DNA of 64,000 nt from Nonomuraea rubra (GCF_014207985.1 NZ_JACHMI010000001.1:11887001-11951000), one strand, 5' to 3'; shown: positions 41,571-50,700, counted from the stretch's first letter. Numbers and translations: made by a program. Notes: a model not told the origin generated them from the sequence alone.

Positions 41571-42512
41571 TCAGGTGAGGACTCTGACGATGCCGGTTAG
41601 GGCGAGTTGGGCGAGGGCGAGGGGGACCAGGACTGCCCAGGCCAGTTTCTGGAGCTGGTCCTCGCGGAGTCGCGGGTACGTGACGCGGAGCCAGATCACG
41701 ATGAAGGCGAGGAAGAAGACCTTCAGGAGCGTCCAGAGCCAGCCGGGGAGGAACGGGCCCTGCCAGCCGCCCAGGAACAGGACGGTGGTCAGGAACGACA
41801 GGACGACGATGCCGGCGTACTCGGAGAGCATGAAGAGGGCGAAGCGCATGCCGGTGTACTCGGTCATCGGGCCCATGATGATTTCCGACTCGGCGATCGG
41901 CATGTCGAACGGGGGGCGGCGGAGTTCGGCGAGGCCGGCCAGGAAGAAGACGATGGCGCCGATCGCCTGCCAGGGGAGCCACCACCACTGCCACGCTTCG
42001 ACGATCCCGGGGAGCGACAGGGTGCCCGCCGCCATGGCCACCGAGGACGCGGACAGGACCAGGGGCAGCTCGTACGACATGAGCTGGGCCGCCGAGCGCA
42101 TGCCGCCGAGGACGGAATACTTGTTGGCGGAGGCCCAGCCGGCCATGATCGAGCCCAGGACGCCGATGCCCATGACGGCGAGGACGAAGAAGAGGCCGAG
42201 GTCGAGGTTCACGGCGACGCGGTCGCGGTCGATGGGGATGGCGATCAGGACGACCAGGTACGGGATCAGGGCCACACCTGGGGCGATCATGAAGATGCGG
42301 CGGTCGGCCGCGGCCGGGACGACGTCCTCCTTCTGCGCGAACTTCACCCCGTCGGCGATGAGCTGCGCCCAGCCGTGGAAGCCGCCCGCGTACATGGGGC
42401 CGAGCCTCGACTGCATGTGGGCCATCACCTTGTGCTCGGTCTGACCGACGATCAAGGGGAGGACCAGGAAGACGGCGAGGATGACGACGAAGCTCAGCAC
42501 CACTTCAAGCAT
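41571..42512 (-). CDS. nuoH: NADH-quinone oxidoreductase subunit H
   Basis: A 313-residue subunit at the junction of the membrane and peripheral arms. Family signatures: QSRLGPMYAGGFHGWAQLIA then DGVKFAQKEDVVP, GWASANKYSVLGGMRSAAQL, and LAELRRPPFDMPIAESEIIM with the charged quinone-channel loop. ATG 42512 overlaps nuoC by 8 bp. The next complex I gene is nuoI, separated by the membrane protein and the opposite-strand kinase. NuoD, which normally lies before nuoH, is absent. Confidence 0.95.
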   Translation of the reverse strand: MLEVVLSFVVILAVFLVLPLIVGQTEHKVMAHMQSRLGPMYAGGFHGWAQLIADGVKFAQKEDVVPAAADRRIFMIAPGVALIPYLVVLIAIPIDRDRVAVNLDLGLFFVLAVMGIGVLGSIMAGWASANKYSVLGGMRSAAQLMSYELPLVLSASSVAMAAGTLSLPGIVEAWQWWWLPWQAIGAIVFFLAGLAELRRPPFDMPIAESEIIMGPMTEYTGMRFALFMLSEYAGIVVLSFLTTVLFLGGWQGPFLPGWLWTLLKVFFLAFIVIWLRVTYPRLREDQLQKLAWAVLVPLALAQLALTGIVRVLT

Positions 42513-43350
42513 CAGGTGGCCCCCAGTCGGCTGGTACTCCTGGCGGAAGGGTCTTGCGGCGGCTCGGGGCGCCGTGGCCTGACTCGCCCGGCTCCTTGGC
42601 GCCCGGCCAGGGCTTGGCCACCCGGGCGGCCAGGATGAAGTCCTTGCGGAGCGGGTGGCCCTCGAAGCCGTCCGGGAGGAGGAGCGGGACGAGGTTGGGG
42701 TGGCCGTCGAAGATGACGCCGAACATCTCGTACGTCTCGCGCTCGTGCCAGTTCGCGCCGCGGTAGATGTCCACGGCGGTGGGGAGGTGCGGGTTCTCCC
42801 GGGGTACGTGGGTGCGGAGGAGCAGGCGGCGGCCGGCGGCCGGGTTGTAGACGTGGACGACGATGGCGAACGAGTCCGGCGGGGCGTCGACGCCGGTCAG
42901 CCAGTCGAAGAAGGTGAAGTCGAGGGTGTCGCGGACGTAGATGAGCAGGTCGAGCCAGTCGGTGGGGGCGACGTCGATGGTCGTGTCGCCGTAGGACTCG
43001 GAGATCTGGGCACGGTCGCCGAAGTGCTCGGTGATGGATGTCGGGGTGCCGATCCCGGTCGGGGTGCCGATCCCGGTCGGGGTGCCGATCCCGGTCGGGG
43101 TGCCGATCCCGGTCGGGGTGCCAGTCCCGGTCGGGGTGCCAGTCCCGGTCGGGGTGCCAGTCCCGGTCGGGGTGCCAGTCCCGGTCGGGGTGCCAGCGCC
43201 GGTCGGGGTGCCGGTCCCGGTCGGGGTAGGTGGGGTTTCGGCTGGGGGGCGGCTGGGGCTGGGGGTGGGCTCTGGGGGGTTTGTGGGGGTGTCGTTGTTG
43301 CTGGGCGGCGTGGGTGCGTTGTGGTCGTCGCCGGGGTTGTCGGTGGTCAC
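42505..43350 (-). CDS. nuoC: NADH-quinone oxidoreductase subunit C, with hexapeptide-repeat N-terminus
   Basis: A 281-residue protein. The last ~175 residues are NuoC (30-kDa): [39 protein letters not shown], then [20 protein letters not shown] and [10 protein letters not shown], all diagnostic. The first ~105 residues are disordered, starting with a Pro/Asn-rich stretch and then ten tandem hexapeptides G-(T/A/I)-G-T-P-T. GTG 43350 overlaps nuoB by 4 bp. NuoC is normally followed by or fused to NuoD, which is missing here. Confidence 0.93.
   Translation of the reverse strand: MTTDNPGDDHNAPTPPSNNDTPTNPPEPTPSPSRPPAETPPTPTGTGTPTGAGTPTGTGTPTGTGTPTGTGTPTGTGTPTGIGTPTGIGTPTGIGTPTGIGTPTSITEHFGDRAQISESYGDTTIDVAPTDWLDLLIYVRDTLDFTFFDWLTGVDAPPDSFAIVVHVYNPAAGRRLLLRTHVPRENPHLPTAVDIYRGANWHERETYEMFGVIFDGHPNLVPLLLPDGFEGHPLRKDFILAARVAKPWPGAKEPGESGHGAPSRRKTLPPGVPADWGPPDA
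43043..43222. repeat. Ten 18-bp repeats within nuoC
   Basis: Units of type GGGGTGCCGATCCCGGTC run head to tail without gaps for 180 bp, in frame, encoding G-x-G-T-P-T hexapeptides. The four leftmost units encode GIGTPT; the others GTGTPT, except one GAGTPT. Confidence 0.95.
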
Positions 43351-43913
43351 TGCGACTCCTGGTCCGAGTTCGGGGTCGCGTCCTGAGGGTGGTCCGCGTG
43401 GGGGCGGGACCAGACGTAGCGGTCGCTGAGCTTCTCGGCGGCGATCTTCTCCTGGAGCTTGGTGATGCCGTACAGGAGGGCTTCCGGTCGGGGTGGGCAG
43501 CCCGGGACGTAGACGTCGACGGGGATGATCTGGTCCACGCCGTTGGTGACGCAGTACGAGTCCCAGTACGGGCCGCCGGTGTTGGAGCAGGCGCCGAACG
43601 AGATCACGTACTTGGGGTCGGGCATCTGCTCGTACAGGCGCTTCACGGCCGGGGCCATCTTGTCGGTGACCGTTCCTGAGACGATCATCAGGTCGGCCTG
43701 TCTCGGGCCGTTCGCGAACGGGATCACGCCGAAGCGGATGAAGTCATGGCGGCTCGTCGAGGCGGCGATGAACTCGATGGCGCAGCAGGCCAGCCCGAAG
43801 TTGAACACCCACAGGGAGTAGCGGCGGCCCCAGTTGAGGACGAAACGCATGGGTTTGGGCGCCAACCGTGAGATCGGGCCCACGGTGGGCATCGGGAGAT
43901 CCGTTGCTGCCAT
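43347..43913 (-). CDS. nuoB: NADH-quinone oxidoreductase subunit B
   Basis: A 188-residue protein holding the N2 [4Fe-4S] cluster. Ligands appear in [10 protein letters not shown] (adjacent cysteines), [20 protein letters not shown] and [16 protein letters not shown]. The start is ATG 43913 ([20 protein letters not shown]), before which no family similarity exists. A short acidic tail ([14 protein letters not shown]) ends it. Follows the M48 protease gene and a repeat-filled 211-bp gap. Confidence 0.96.
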   Translation of the reverse strand: MAATDLPMPTVGPISRLAPKPMRFVLNWGRRYSLWVFNFGLACCAIEFIAASTSRHDFIRFGVIPFANGPRQADLMIVSGTVTDKMAPAVKRLYEQMPDPKYVISFGACSNTGGPYWDSYCVTNGVDQIIPVDVYVPGCPPRPEALLYGITKLQEKIAAEKLSDRYVWSRPHADHPQDATPNSDQESQ

Positions 43914-44038
43914 ATGGCCATTCTTGCGCGGATCACAGGTCAGGCAAAGGAACGAAGAAATCAAGGAATCGTGGGATTGGATGGGGTGGGATCTCCGCTG
44001 GGGTTGGGCGGGCGGTCTCGCTGGTCAGTGGTGGCGCG

Positions 44039-44127
44039 CTGAGCGGACTCCTCTGGTGGCTGGGCGGACTCCTCTGGTCGCTGGGCGGACTCCTCTGGTC
44101 ACTGAGCGGACTCTCCTCCTCTGGTCA
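44039..44127. repeat. Four 21-bp repeats at the 3' end of the M48 gene
   Basis: Units CTGRGCGGACTCCTCTGGTSR start at 44039, 44060, 44081 and 44102; the fourth has a 5-bp insertion. The last unit includes the stop codon of the protease gene (44125). The repeats fill much of the protease-nuoB gap. Confidence 0.8.
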
Positions 44128-44152
44128 CTGAGCGGAGGTCAGTGACCAGAGG
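44118..44152 (-). terminator. 14-bp perfect hairpin spanning the M48 stop codon
   Basis: CCTCTGGTCACTGA (44118-44131) and TCAGTGACCAGAGG (44139-44152) are exact reverse complements with a 7-nt loop. On the minus strand the hairpin covers the last codons of the protease gene. It may terminate or separate its message from that of nuoB, or stabilise the transcript. Confidence 0.65.
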
Positions 44153-45555
44153 GCCGATTGGGCGTTCTCTCTGAGCGTCTGTGCCACCTGGAGTGCGACT
44201 GATTCGAGTTCCTTGTCGATCGCCGGGCCGTCGGTGGCCGGCACCCGCCCCTGCTCGTACGGCAACGCGGCCACCCACTCCATCCGCAGGTACGTGGGCG
44301 GATGCGTGCTGTCCACCCGGAGTTCCTCCAGGCGGGCGGCACGGCGGCGGCGTTCGAGTTCCGAGGCGGGCAGGGCGTCGACGGCGGTGCGGAGGGCCGT
44401 CCACAGGTTCTCGGGCTTGGTGGTGTGCGCGCTCGTCCGCAGGAAGCCGACGGCGGAGGTCGCTCTGGTGTTCAGGGCGTCCAGGAGGGAGGTCATGGCG
44501 GGGGCGCCGGCGACGCGGGCGCCCAGTTCGTCGGCGCGGTACTCGGCACGCTGGGACGAGCGGTACAGCAGGAGCTCCATCGCCGCCACGAGGCCGCGGA
44601 CGGGGAGGCCGAGGATGGCGAGCAGGGACTCGGCGATGAAGCGGGCCACACCGTCGCCCTCCCTCCAGTCGAAGCGGGTCACGTCATGCAGTACGGCGAG
44701 GGAGTGGAGTGCGCTGCCCACGACGAAACCGTGACGGCTGTCGCCGTTGCTCGAATGGGCCAGTTCGTGGGCGAGGAGCCCGATGCGTTCCTGCGGGGTG
44801 AGGATCAGCCACAGCGGGTAGCCGATCTCGATCACGGGGCGGCGGCGCAGGCCGTAGGTGCGGGATGAGGCGTTCACCTCGCCGCTGATGGCCACGATGT
44901 CGGTACGCGGGGCGTCTACCTCGGCGCCGATGCGGTCGAGCAGGGCGAACAGGTGTGGGGCCGTCTCCCGGGTGAGGGGGCGGGTGTCCGGTGGGAAGGG
45001 GGCGGCGCGGGGGCGTAGGAGCCAGGCCAGGTCGAGCGCCACCAGGGCCGGGAGGATGGCGAAGAGGGTGCCGCGGGTCAGGAGGTAGATGCCGAGGAGG
45101 AGGAAGGCCGGGGTGAGGAGGTGGGTCAGGACGGCGAGGGTGAAGACGATGGCGCGGGCGATCCCGGCTGGAGCGGCAGGGCGCTTGTGATCGGTCTGGG
45201 TGACGTGGCCGGGATTGAGGGCCCGCTCGGCCTCAGGAAGGTGGCCGATGTCGAGGGCCTGCCCAGTCTCTGGGAGGGGAGCGGTTCGGAGGGAGGGGCC
45301 GGAGCCGACGGCCTGCCCAGGCTCGGTAGGAGGAGCGGTTCGAGGGAAAGGGCCGGTCTCAGGGGTGGGAGTGGTGTGGTGGGAACGGAGGACGTCCTCG
45401 TGCAGGCCTCGGACCAGGCGAGCCTGTAAGCGGGCGAACCGGGTCTTCCGTGGGATGAAAGGGCGGCGGGCGACGTTCCAGTCGCAGGACGGGCACCACT
45501 CGGGATAGGGCGGCTCGGACGTGAGCGGGTGGTGGCACTCGGGACAGGCGGGCAT
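44125..45555 (-). CDS. M48-type zinc metalloprotease with zinc-ribbon N-terminus
   Basis: A 476-residue membrane protease. It starts with a double CxxC zinc ribbon (MPACPECHHP, EWCPSCDWN). A Pro/Thr-rich linker of about 90 residues contains repeated P-E-T-G and R-T-A-P units. Two helices (LAVLTHLLTPAFLLLGIYLL; LPALVALDLAWLL) precede the catalytic core: LLAHELAHSSNGD (HExxH plus H), a further helix region, and AEYRADELGARVAGAPAM with the third zinc ligand. ATG 45555 is chosen; an in-frame open stretch upstream has no family similarity. Inserted between nuoA and nuoB, suggesting a link to complex I assembly or quality control. Confidence 0.88.
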   Translation of the reverse strand: MPACPECHHPLTSEPPYPEWCPSCDWNVARRPFIPRKTRFARLQARLVRGLHEDVLRSHHTTPTPETGPFPRTAPPTEPGQAVGSGPSLRTAPLPETGQALDIGHLPEAERALNPGHVTQTDHKRPAAPAGIARAIVFTLAVLTHLLTPAFLLLGIYLLTRGTLFAILPALVALDLAWLLRPRAAPFPPDTRPLTRETAPHLFALLDRIGAEVDAPRTDIVAISGEVNASSRTYGLRRRPVIEIGYPLWLILTPQERIGLLAHELAHSSNGDSRHGFVVGSALHSLAVLHDVTRFDWREGDGVARFIAESLLAILGLPVRGLVAAMELLLYRSSQRAEYRADELGARVAGAPAMTSLLDALNTRATSAVGFLRTSAHTTKPENLWTALRTAVDALPASELERRRRAARLEELRVDSTHPPTYLRMEWVAALPYEQGRVPATDGPAIDKELESVALQVAQTLRENAQSALWSLTSAQ

Positions 45556-45590
45556 GGCACAGCAAGATAGCCAGCCCCCCGGCCAAGCCA

Positions 45591-45962
45591 CTACGTCCAG
45601 GTAAGGACCCGTTTGCGCCAGGCGTACAGGATGCCCAGCGCGATGAACCCCAGGAACACGAACATCTCCACCAGCGTGGTCAGGCCGTAGCCGGGCGCGT
45701 CGAAGACGGTGGCCCAGGGGAACAGGAAGACGGCGTCCACGGCGAAGACGACGTACAGGTAGGTGAAGACGTAGTAGCGCACCTGCGACTGCGCCCAGCC
45801 CTCCCCCACGGGATCGACCCCGCACTCGTACGTGGTCAGCTTCTCCGGGGTGGGGCGGCTCGGGCGGAGGAGGCGGTTGGCGAACAGGGCGCCGGCCACG
45901 ATGGCGACGCCGAGGGCGAGGAGCGCGGCGACGAGTACGTACGACCCGTAGTAGCCGTCCAT
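45591..45962 (-). CDS. nuoA: NADH-quinone oxidoreductase subunit A
   Basis: A 123-residue three-helix subunit: YVLVAALLALGVAIVAGALF, then PEKLTTYECGVDPVGEGWAQ with the conserved Glu/Cys loop, FTYLYVVFAVDAVFLFPWAT and LVEMFVFLGFIALGILYAWR. ATG 45962 (MDGYYGSYVLV) is the family start. It opens the nuo transcript, divergent from the deacetylase lipoprotein gene at 46072. Confidence 0.95.
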   Translation of the reverse strand: MDGYYGSYVLVAALLALGVAIVAGALFANRLLRPSRPTPEKLTTYECGVDPVGEGWAQSQVRYYVFTYLYVVFAVDAVFLFPWATVFDAPGYGLTTLVEMFVFLGFIALGILYAWRKRVLTWT

Positions 45963-46071
45963 GAAGCGATGGTAACCCGACCCCCTCGAAGTACCCAGTG
46001 TGGTCAAAGTGTCCGGAGCTATCACACAAAATCGGGGTAAATCGTAAGATCGGAGCCATACCCTGACAGGC

Positions 46072-47547
46072 ATGCACAAATCGCGATTCTTCTCCGGAAT
46101 CGCTCTGCTGGCCCTCTCGGCCTCAGGGTGCGCTCTGGCCGCCGCGTCCCCCGCGAGGGACGTCGTGGTTCCGGCAGAGCCGACGGCGATCGACTTCGTC
46201 GACCCCGCGACCGTCATCGGCCTGTCCACCAGGACCCTGACCGAGGGCGACGCCCCGGGCAGCAGGTACGTGCACATCGACTACCCCGAGTTCGCCGGCG
46301 CCACCGCGCTCAACCGCGAGCTGCACGCCCAGGCCGAGCGGCAGCTGCGTGACTTCCGGGCCAGGAACCGCGAGGTCGAGCCCGTGAGCCCGCGCCCCGA
46401 GCTGAACGTGGACTGGCAACTCGCCGCCGCCTCCCCCGAGGCCGTCGCGGTGCGGCTGCGTACCGGCGAGTTCGAGGGTCAGCGCTGGGCCAACTCCACG
46501 CGTACGTTCTGGTTCGACCCGCGCACCGGCGAGGCGACCGGCTCCACCGGGCTGCTGGACGGGCACGCCGCGCTGGCCCGGCTGACGGCGCTGGTCAGGG
46601 ATCAGCTCAAGGAGCGCGGGAACCAGGTCGAGCGCGACGAGGTGACGGACGAGGGCGGCGCGTTCGACTCGATGGCGTTCAACCGGCACGGGGACCTCGT
46701 CGTCGAGTTCGACGACTGCCAGGTCGGGCCGTGCTCGCTGGGCCGGGTGGCCGTGGCGGTGCCGGCCGGGCAGGTGGCACCGTTGCTGTCGAAGCTGGGG
46801 CGGCAGGCGCAGGAGAGCGCGCGGGAGAATCGCGTCCAAGGTGCGGTCAGCCCGGACTTCGCCCTCGCGAACAGCCCCGACGCCGTCAGCAACCGGGCGG
46901 GGAGCGTGGACTGCGCGAAGGTCAAGTGCGTGGCGCTGACGTTCGACGACGGGCCGGGGCCGTACACGGGCAGGCTGCTCGACCTGCTGAAGGAGGGGCG
47001 GGCGCGGGCCACGTTCTTCACCGTGGGCAGCAACGCGATGGCACAGCCGGCGCTGCTGCGGCGGATGAGCGTGGAGGGCCATCTCGTCGGGAACCACACC
47101 TGGGCCCATAGGGACCTGTCGAAACAGGGCAGCAGCAAAATCACCGAGACCCTCGCCAAGACCGGGGACGCGGTGTCGGCGATCATCGGGCAGACGCCGA
47201 AGCTGGTGCGGCCGCCGTACGGGGCGGTGAGCCAGCAGGTGGGCAACGTCGCCCGCGAGATGGGGTTGTCCCTGGTCACCTGGGACGTCGACGCGAACGA
47301 CCAGAACGGCGGCAAGGCGAAAGACATCGCCGACCGGACCGTGCGTGAAGCGCATCCAGGTGCGATCATTCTCATGCACGACATTCATCGGGAAACCGTG
47401 GATGCGGTTCCGGACATCCTCAAAAGGTTGCGCGGGAAGGGTTACAGCTTCGTCACCGTTCCTGAGTTGTACGGCTCTGCGGGGATGCAGGCCGGACGCC
47501 TGTACAGGTCAGGGAACGAGCTGCCGGGTAAGCAGCCCCTGACGTAG
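46072..47547 (+). CDS. Polysaccharide deacetylase lipoprotein (NodB domain)
   Basis: A 491-residue secreted enzyme. The signal peptide ends in the lipobox SASGC (Cys20), so it should be membrane-anchored outside. Residues about 40-265 form a domain resembling deacetylase-associated N-terminal domains (FWFDPRTGEATGSTGLLDGH). The NodB domain (about 280-475) has VALTFDDGPGPYTG (Asp pair), HLVGNHTWAHRDLSK (zinc histidines), VRPPYGAVSQQV and AIILMHDIH. Probably N-deacetylates peptidoglycan or another polymer. Divergent from nuoA. Confidence 0.9.
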   Translation: MHKSRFFSGIALLALSASGCALAAASPARDVVVPAEPTAIDFVDPATVIGLSTRTLTEGDAPGSRYVHIDYPEFAGATALNRELHAQAERQLRDFRARNREVEPVSPRPELNVDWQLAAASPEAVAVRLRTGEFEGQRWANSTRTFWFDPRTGEATGSTGLLDGHAALARLTALVRDQLKERGNQVERDEVTDEGGAFDSMAFNRHGDLVVEFDDCQVGPCSLGRVAVAVPAGQVAPLLSKLGRQAQESARENRVQGAVSPDFALANSPDAVSNRAGSVDCAKVKCVALTFDDGPGPYTGRLLDLLKEGRARATFFTVGSNAMAQPALLRRMSVEGHLVGNHTWAHRDLSKQGSSKITETLAKTGDAVSAIIGQTPKLVRPPYGAVSQQVGNVAREMGLSLVTWDVDANDQNGGKAKDIADRTVREAHPGAIILMHDIHRETVDAVPDILKRLRGKGYSFVTVPELYGSAGMQAGRLYRSGNELPGKQPLT

Positions 47548-47796
47548 CGCACGTGTTGGGGGGACGTATAGTTGGCGCTCGTGACCCGAACCGTCCTGTT
47601 CGCCCGCCTGCATGTAGACCTCTGCAGGCTCGCGTCCGGACTGTGTCGTCGTTCTCGCACCTCACCCTGACTGAACTCCGACCGCGTTTACCCGCTTTGC
47701 GCGGCATGCAAACGCGTGACCTTCCGAGGATCTAGCATGGAAACAGAGAACGCGCCCGAAGCAACCGCGCATTGGCGCGTCGAGGAGGACTGAGCT
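47548..47796 (+). promoter_or_regulatory. korAB leader and candidate promoter
   Basis: No gene in this gap. TATAGT at 47567-47572 is a good -10 but lacks a clear -35. Downstream, CCTGCA/TGCAGG forms a small dyad, and AGGAGG at 47783-47788 is the korA ribosome site, eight bases from its GTG. Confidence 0.35.
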
Positions 47797-49641
47797 GTGA
47801 CGAAGCAGGTCCAGCAACTCGACCGCGTGATCATCAGATTCGCTGGGGACTCCGGCGACGGCATGCAGCTGACCGGTGATCGGTTCACTGCCGGCACGGC
47901 GGAGTTCGGCAACGACCTGTCGACGCTCCCCAACTTCCCAGCGGAGATCCGCGCGCCCGCAGGCACCCTGCCCGGCGTGTCGAGTTTCCAGTTGCACTTC
48001 GCCGACCACGACATCCTCACGCCCGGCGACGCGCCGAACGTGCTCGTGGCCATGAACCCCGCCGCGCTCAAGGCCAACCTCGGCGACCTGCCCAGGGGCG
48101 CGGACATCATCGCGAACACCGACGAGTTCACCAAGCGCAACCTGCAGAAGGTCGGCTACGCCGCCAACCCGCTGGAGGACGACTCGCTGAGCGAGTGGCG
48201 CCTGCACGCGGTGCCGCTGACCTCGCTCACGGTCAAGGCGCTCGAGGGTTTCGACCTGTCCAAGAAGGACGCGGAGCGGTCGAAGAACATGTTCGCCCTC
48301 GGCCTGCTGTCGTGGCTCTACCACCGGCCGACCGAGCAGACGATCAGGTTCCTGGAGCAGAAGTTCGCCAAGAAGCCCGATGTCGCCAAGGCGAACATCG
48401 CGGCCTTCCAGGCCGGCTGGAACTACGGCGAGACGACCGAGTCGTTCTCGGTCTCGTACGAGGTCAAGCCGGCGCAGCTGGCACCGGGCGTCTACCGCAA
48501 CATCTCCGGCAACCAGGCGCTGGCCTACGGTCTGATCGCCGCGAGCGTGCAGTCGAAGCTGCCGCTGTTCCTGGGGTCGTATCCGATCACCCCGGCCAGC
48601 GACATCCTGCACGAGTTGTCGAAGCACAAGCGGTTCGGGATTCGCACGTTCCAGGCGGAGGACGAGATCGCCGGCGTCGGGGCGGCGCTCGGGGCCGCGT
48701 TCGGCGGCGCGCTCGGCGTGACGACGACGAGCGGTCCGGGTGTGGTGCTGAAGGGTGAGACGGTCGGCCTGGCGGTCATGACCGAGCTGCCGTTGATCGT
48801 CGTGGACGTGCAGCGGGCCGGGCCGAGCACGGGCATGCCGACCAAGACCGAGCAGACGGACCTGCTGATGGCCATGTTCGGGCGCAACGGCGAGTCGCCG
48901 GTGCCGATCGTGGCGCCGATGTCGCCGAGCGACTGCTTCGACGCGGCGGTGGAGGCGGCCAGGATCGCGGTCAAGTACCGCACGCCGGTCATGCTGCTCT
49001 CGGACGGTTACCTGGCCAACGGCTCGGAGCCCTGGCGCCTGCCCGATGTTTCCGACTTGCCTGACATTTCGCAGGAGTTCACGGCCGAGCCGAACGGCGC
49101 CGACGGCGACTTCCTGCCCTACCAGCGTGACACCGAGACACTTGCCCGCCCGTGGGCCATCCCCGGCACGCCCGGGCTCGAGCACCGCATCGGCGGCATC
49201 GAGAAGGCCGACGGCACCGGCAACATCTCCTACGACCCGAACAACCACGACCTGATGGTCCGCACGCGGGCCGCCAAGATCGCCGGGATCGACGTCCCCG
49301 ACCTCGTGGTGGACGACCCCGACGGTGACGCGAAGGTGCTCGTGCTCGGGTGGGGCTCGACGTACGGGCCGATCGCCGCCGCCGCGCGGCGCATCAGGCG
49401 CGCGGGCGGCAAGGTCGCCCAGGCCCACCTGCGCCACCTCAACCCGCTGCCCGCCAACACCGGCGAGGTGCTCAAGCGCTACGACAAGGTGCTGCTGCCC
49501 GAGATCAACCTCGGCCAGCTCGCCCTGCTGCTGCGGGCGAGGTACCTCGTGGACGTGATCAGCTACAACCGTGTGCGCGGGCTCCCGTTCAAGGCCGAGG
49601 AGCTGGCCGGAGTCATCCAGGACGTGATCGACAGTGACTGA
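47797..49641 (+). CDS. korA: 2-oxoacid:ferredoxin oxidoreductase, alpha(gamma) subunit
   Basis: A 614-residue fusion of the gamma domain (RVIIRFAGDSGDGMQLTGDR, about 10-30, to near 190) and the alpha pyruvate/2-oxoglutarate-ferredoxin oxidoreductase domain (LFLGSYPITPASDILHELSK near 265; FQAEDEIAGVGAALGAAFGG; GPSTGMPTKTEQTDLLMAMF; LRHLNPLPANTGEVLKRYD). Such KorA proteins oxidise 2-oxoglutarate with CoA, reducing ferredoxin. GTG start; stop overlaps korB by 8 bp. Reduced ferredoxin is a plausible electron source for the NuoEFG-less complex I beside it. Confidence 0.93.
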   Translation: MTKQVQQLDRVIIRFAGDSGDGMQLTGDRFTAGTAEFGNDLSTLPNFPAEIRAPAGTLPGVSSFQLHFADHDILTPGDAPNVLVAMNPAALKANLGDLPRGADIIANTDEFTKRNLQKVGYAANPLEDDSLSEWRLHAVPLTSLTVKALEGFDLSKKDAERSKNMFALGLLSWLYHRPTEQTIRFLEQKFAKKPDVAKANIAAFQAGWNYGETTESFSVSYEVKPAQLAPGVYRNISGNQALAYGLIAASVQSKLPLFLGSYPITPASDILHELSKHKRFGIRTFQAEDEIAGVGAALGAAFGGALGVTTTSGPGVVLKGETVGLAVMTELPLIVVDVQRAGPSTGMPTKTEQTDLLMAMFGRNGESPVPIVAPMSPSDCFDAAVEAARIAVKYRTPVMLLSDGYLANGSEPWRLPDVSDLPDISQEFTAEPNGADGDFLPYQRDTETLARPWAIPGTPGLEHRIGGIEKADGTGNISYDPNNHDLMVRTRAAKIAGIDVPDLVVDDPDGDAKVLVLGWGSTYGPIAAAARRIRRAGGKVAQAHLRHLNPLPANTGEVLKRYDKVLLPEINLGQLALLLRARYLVDVISYNRVRGLPFKAEELAGVIQDVIDSD

Positions 49642-50680
49642 GCTTGTCAACGGGAGGGGCCTGTCGCTCGTTCCCAAGACGGACGTCAAGCAGACCCTGA
49701 AGGACTTCAAGTCCGACCAGGAGGTGCGCTGGTGCCCGGGTTGCGGTGACTACGCCATCCTGGCCGCGGTGCAGAGCTTCCTGCCGGAGCTGGGGCTCAA
49801 GCGCGAGAACATCGTGTTCGTCTCCGGCATCGGGTGCTCCTCGCGGTTCCCGTACTACCTGAACACCTACGGCTTCCACTCCATCCACGGCCGGGCGCCG
49901 GCGATCGCGACCGGGCTGGCCGCGTCCCGCCCCGACCTGTCGGTGTGGGTGATCACCGGTGACGGTGACGCGCTGTCGATCGGCGGCAACCACCTTATCC
50001 ACGCGCTGCGCCGCAACGTCAACCTGAACATCCTGCTGTTCAACAACCGGATCTACGGTCTGACGAAGGGCCAGTACTCGCCCACCTCCGAGGTCGGCAA
50101 GATCACCAAGTCGACGCCGATGGGCTCGCTGGACAAGCCGTTCAACCCGATCTCGCTGGCCATCGGCGCCGAGGCGTCGTTCGTGGCCCGCACCATCGAC
50201 TCCGACCGCAAGCACCTGCAGTCGGTGCTGCGCGAGGCCACCGCGCACCGCGGCACGTCGCTGGTCGAGATCTACCAGAACTGCAACATCTTCAACGACA
50301 ACGCCTTCGAGCAGCTCAAGGACCCCGAGGTCCGCGACGACATCACGCTGCGCCTGGAGCACGACCAGCCGATCGTGAGCGCCTCCAAGGCCGTCGTGCG
50401 CGGCGCGAACGGCGGCGTCGAGGTCTTGGCCCGCGACAGCGTGAGCGAGGACCAGATCCTCGTGCACGACGCGCACAACCCCGACCCGTCGGTGGCGTTC
50501 GCGCTCAGCAGGCTCGACGAGCCGGCCTTCGAGCACGTGCCGATCGGCATCTTCCGCAGCGTGGACCGGCCCTCGTACGAGTCGCTGATGTCCGAGCAGC
50601 TGGAGGAGGCCGTAGCGCAGAAGGGCCCCGGTGACCTGAGCGAGCTGCTGCTGGGTGGCGACACCTGGCGGATTGGCTGA
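49634..50680 (+). CDS. korB: 2-oxoacid:ferredoxin oxidoreductase, beta subunit
   Basis: A 348-residue thiamine-diphosphate subunit: VRWCPGCGDYAILAAVQSF with cluster cysteines, IGCSSRFPYYLNTYGFHSIH, and GDGDALSIGGNHLIHALRRN with the ThDP-binding GDG...N motif. SLVEIYQNCNIFND carries a further cluster Cys. GTG start coupled to korA. Together they make the heterodimer found in aerobic actinobacteria that use ferredoxin-linked 2-oxoglutarate oxidation. Confidence 0.94.
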   Translation: MTELVNGRGLSLVPKTDVKQTLKDFKSDQEVRWCPGCGDYAILAAVQSFLPELGLKRENIVFVSGIGCSSRFPYYLNTYGFHSIHGRAPAIATGLAASRPDLSVWVITGDGDALSIGGNHLIHALRRNVNLNILLFNNRIYGLTKGQYSPTSEVGKITKSTPMGSLDKPFNPISLAIGAEASFVARTIDSDRKHLQSVLREATAHRGTSLVEIYQNCNIFNDNAFEQLKDPEVRDDITLRLEHDQPIVSASKAVVRGANGGVEVLARDSVSEDQILVHDAHNPDPSVAFALSRLDEPAFEHVPIGIFRSVDRPSYESLMSEQLEEAVAQKGPGDLSELLLGGDTWRIG

Positions 50681-50700
50681 TTTTTCGCGACTATGCCGGG

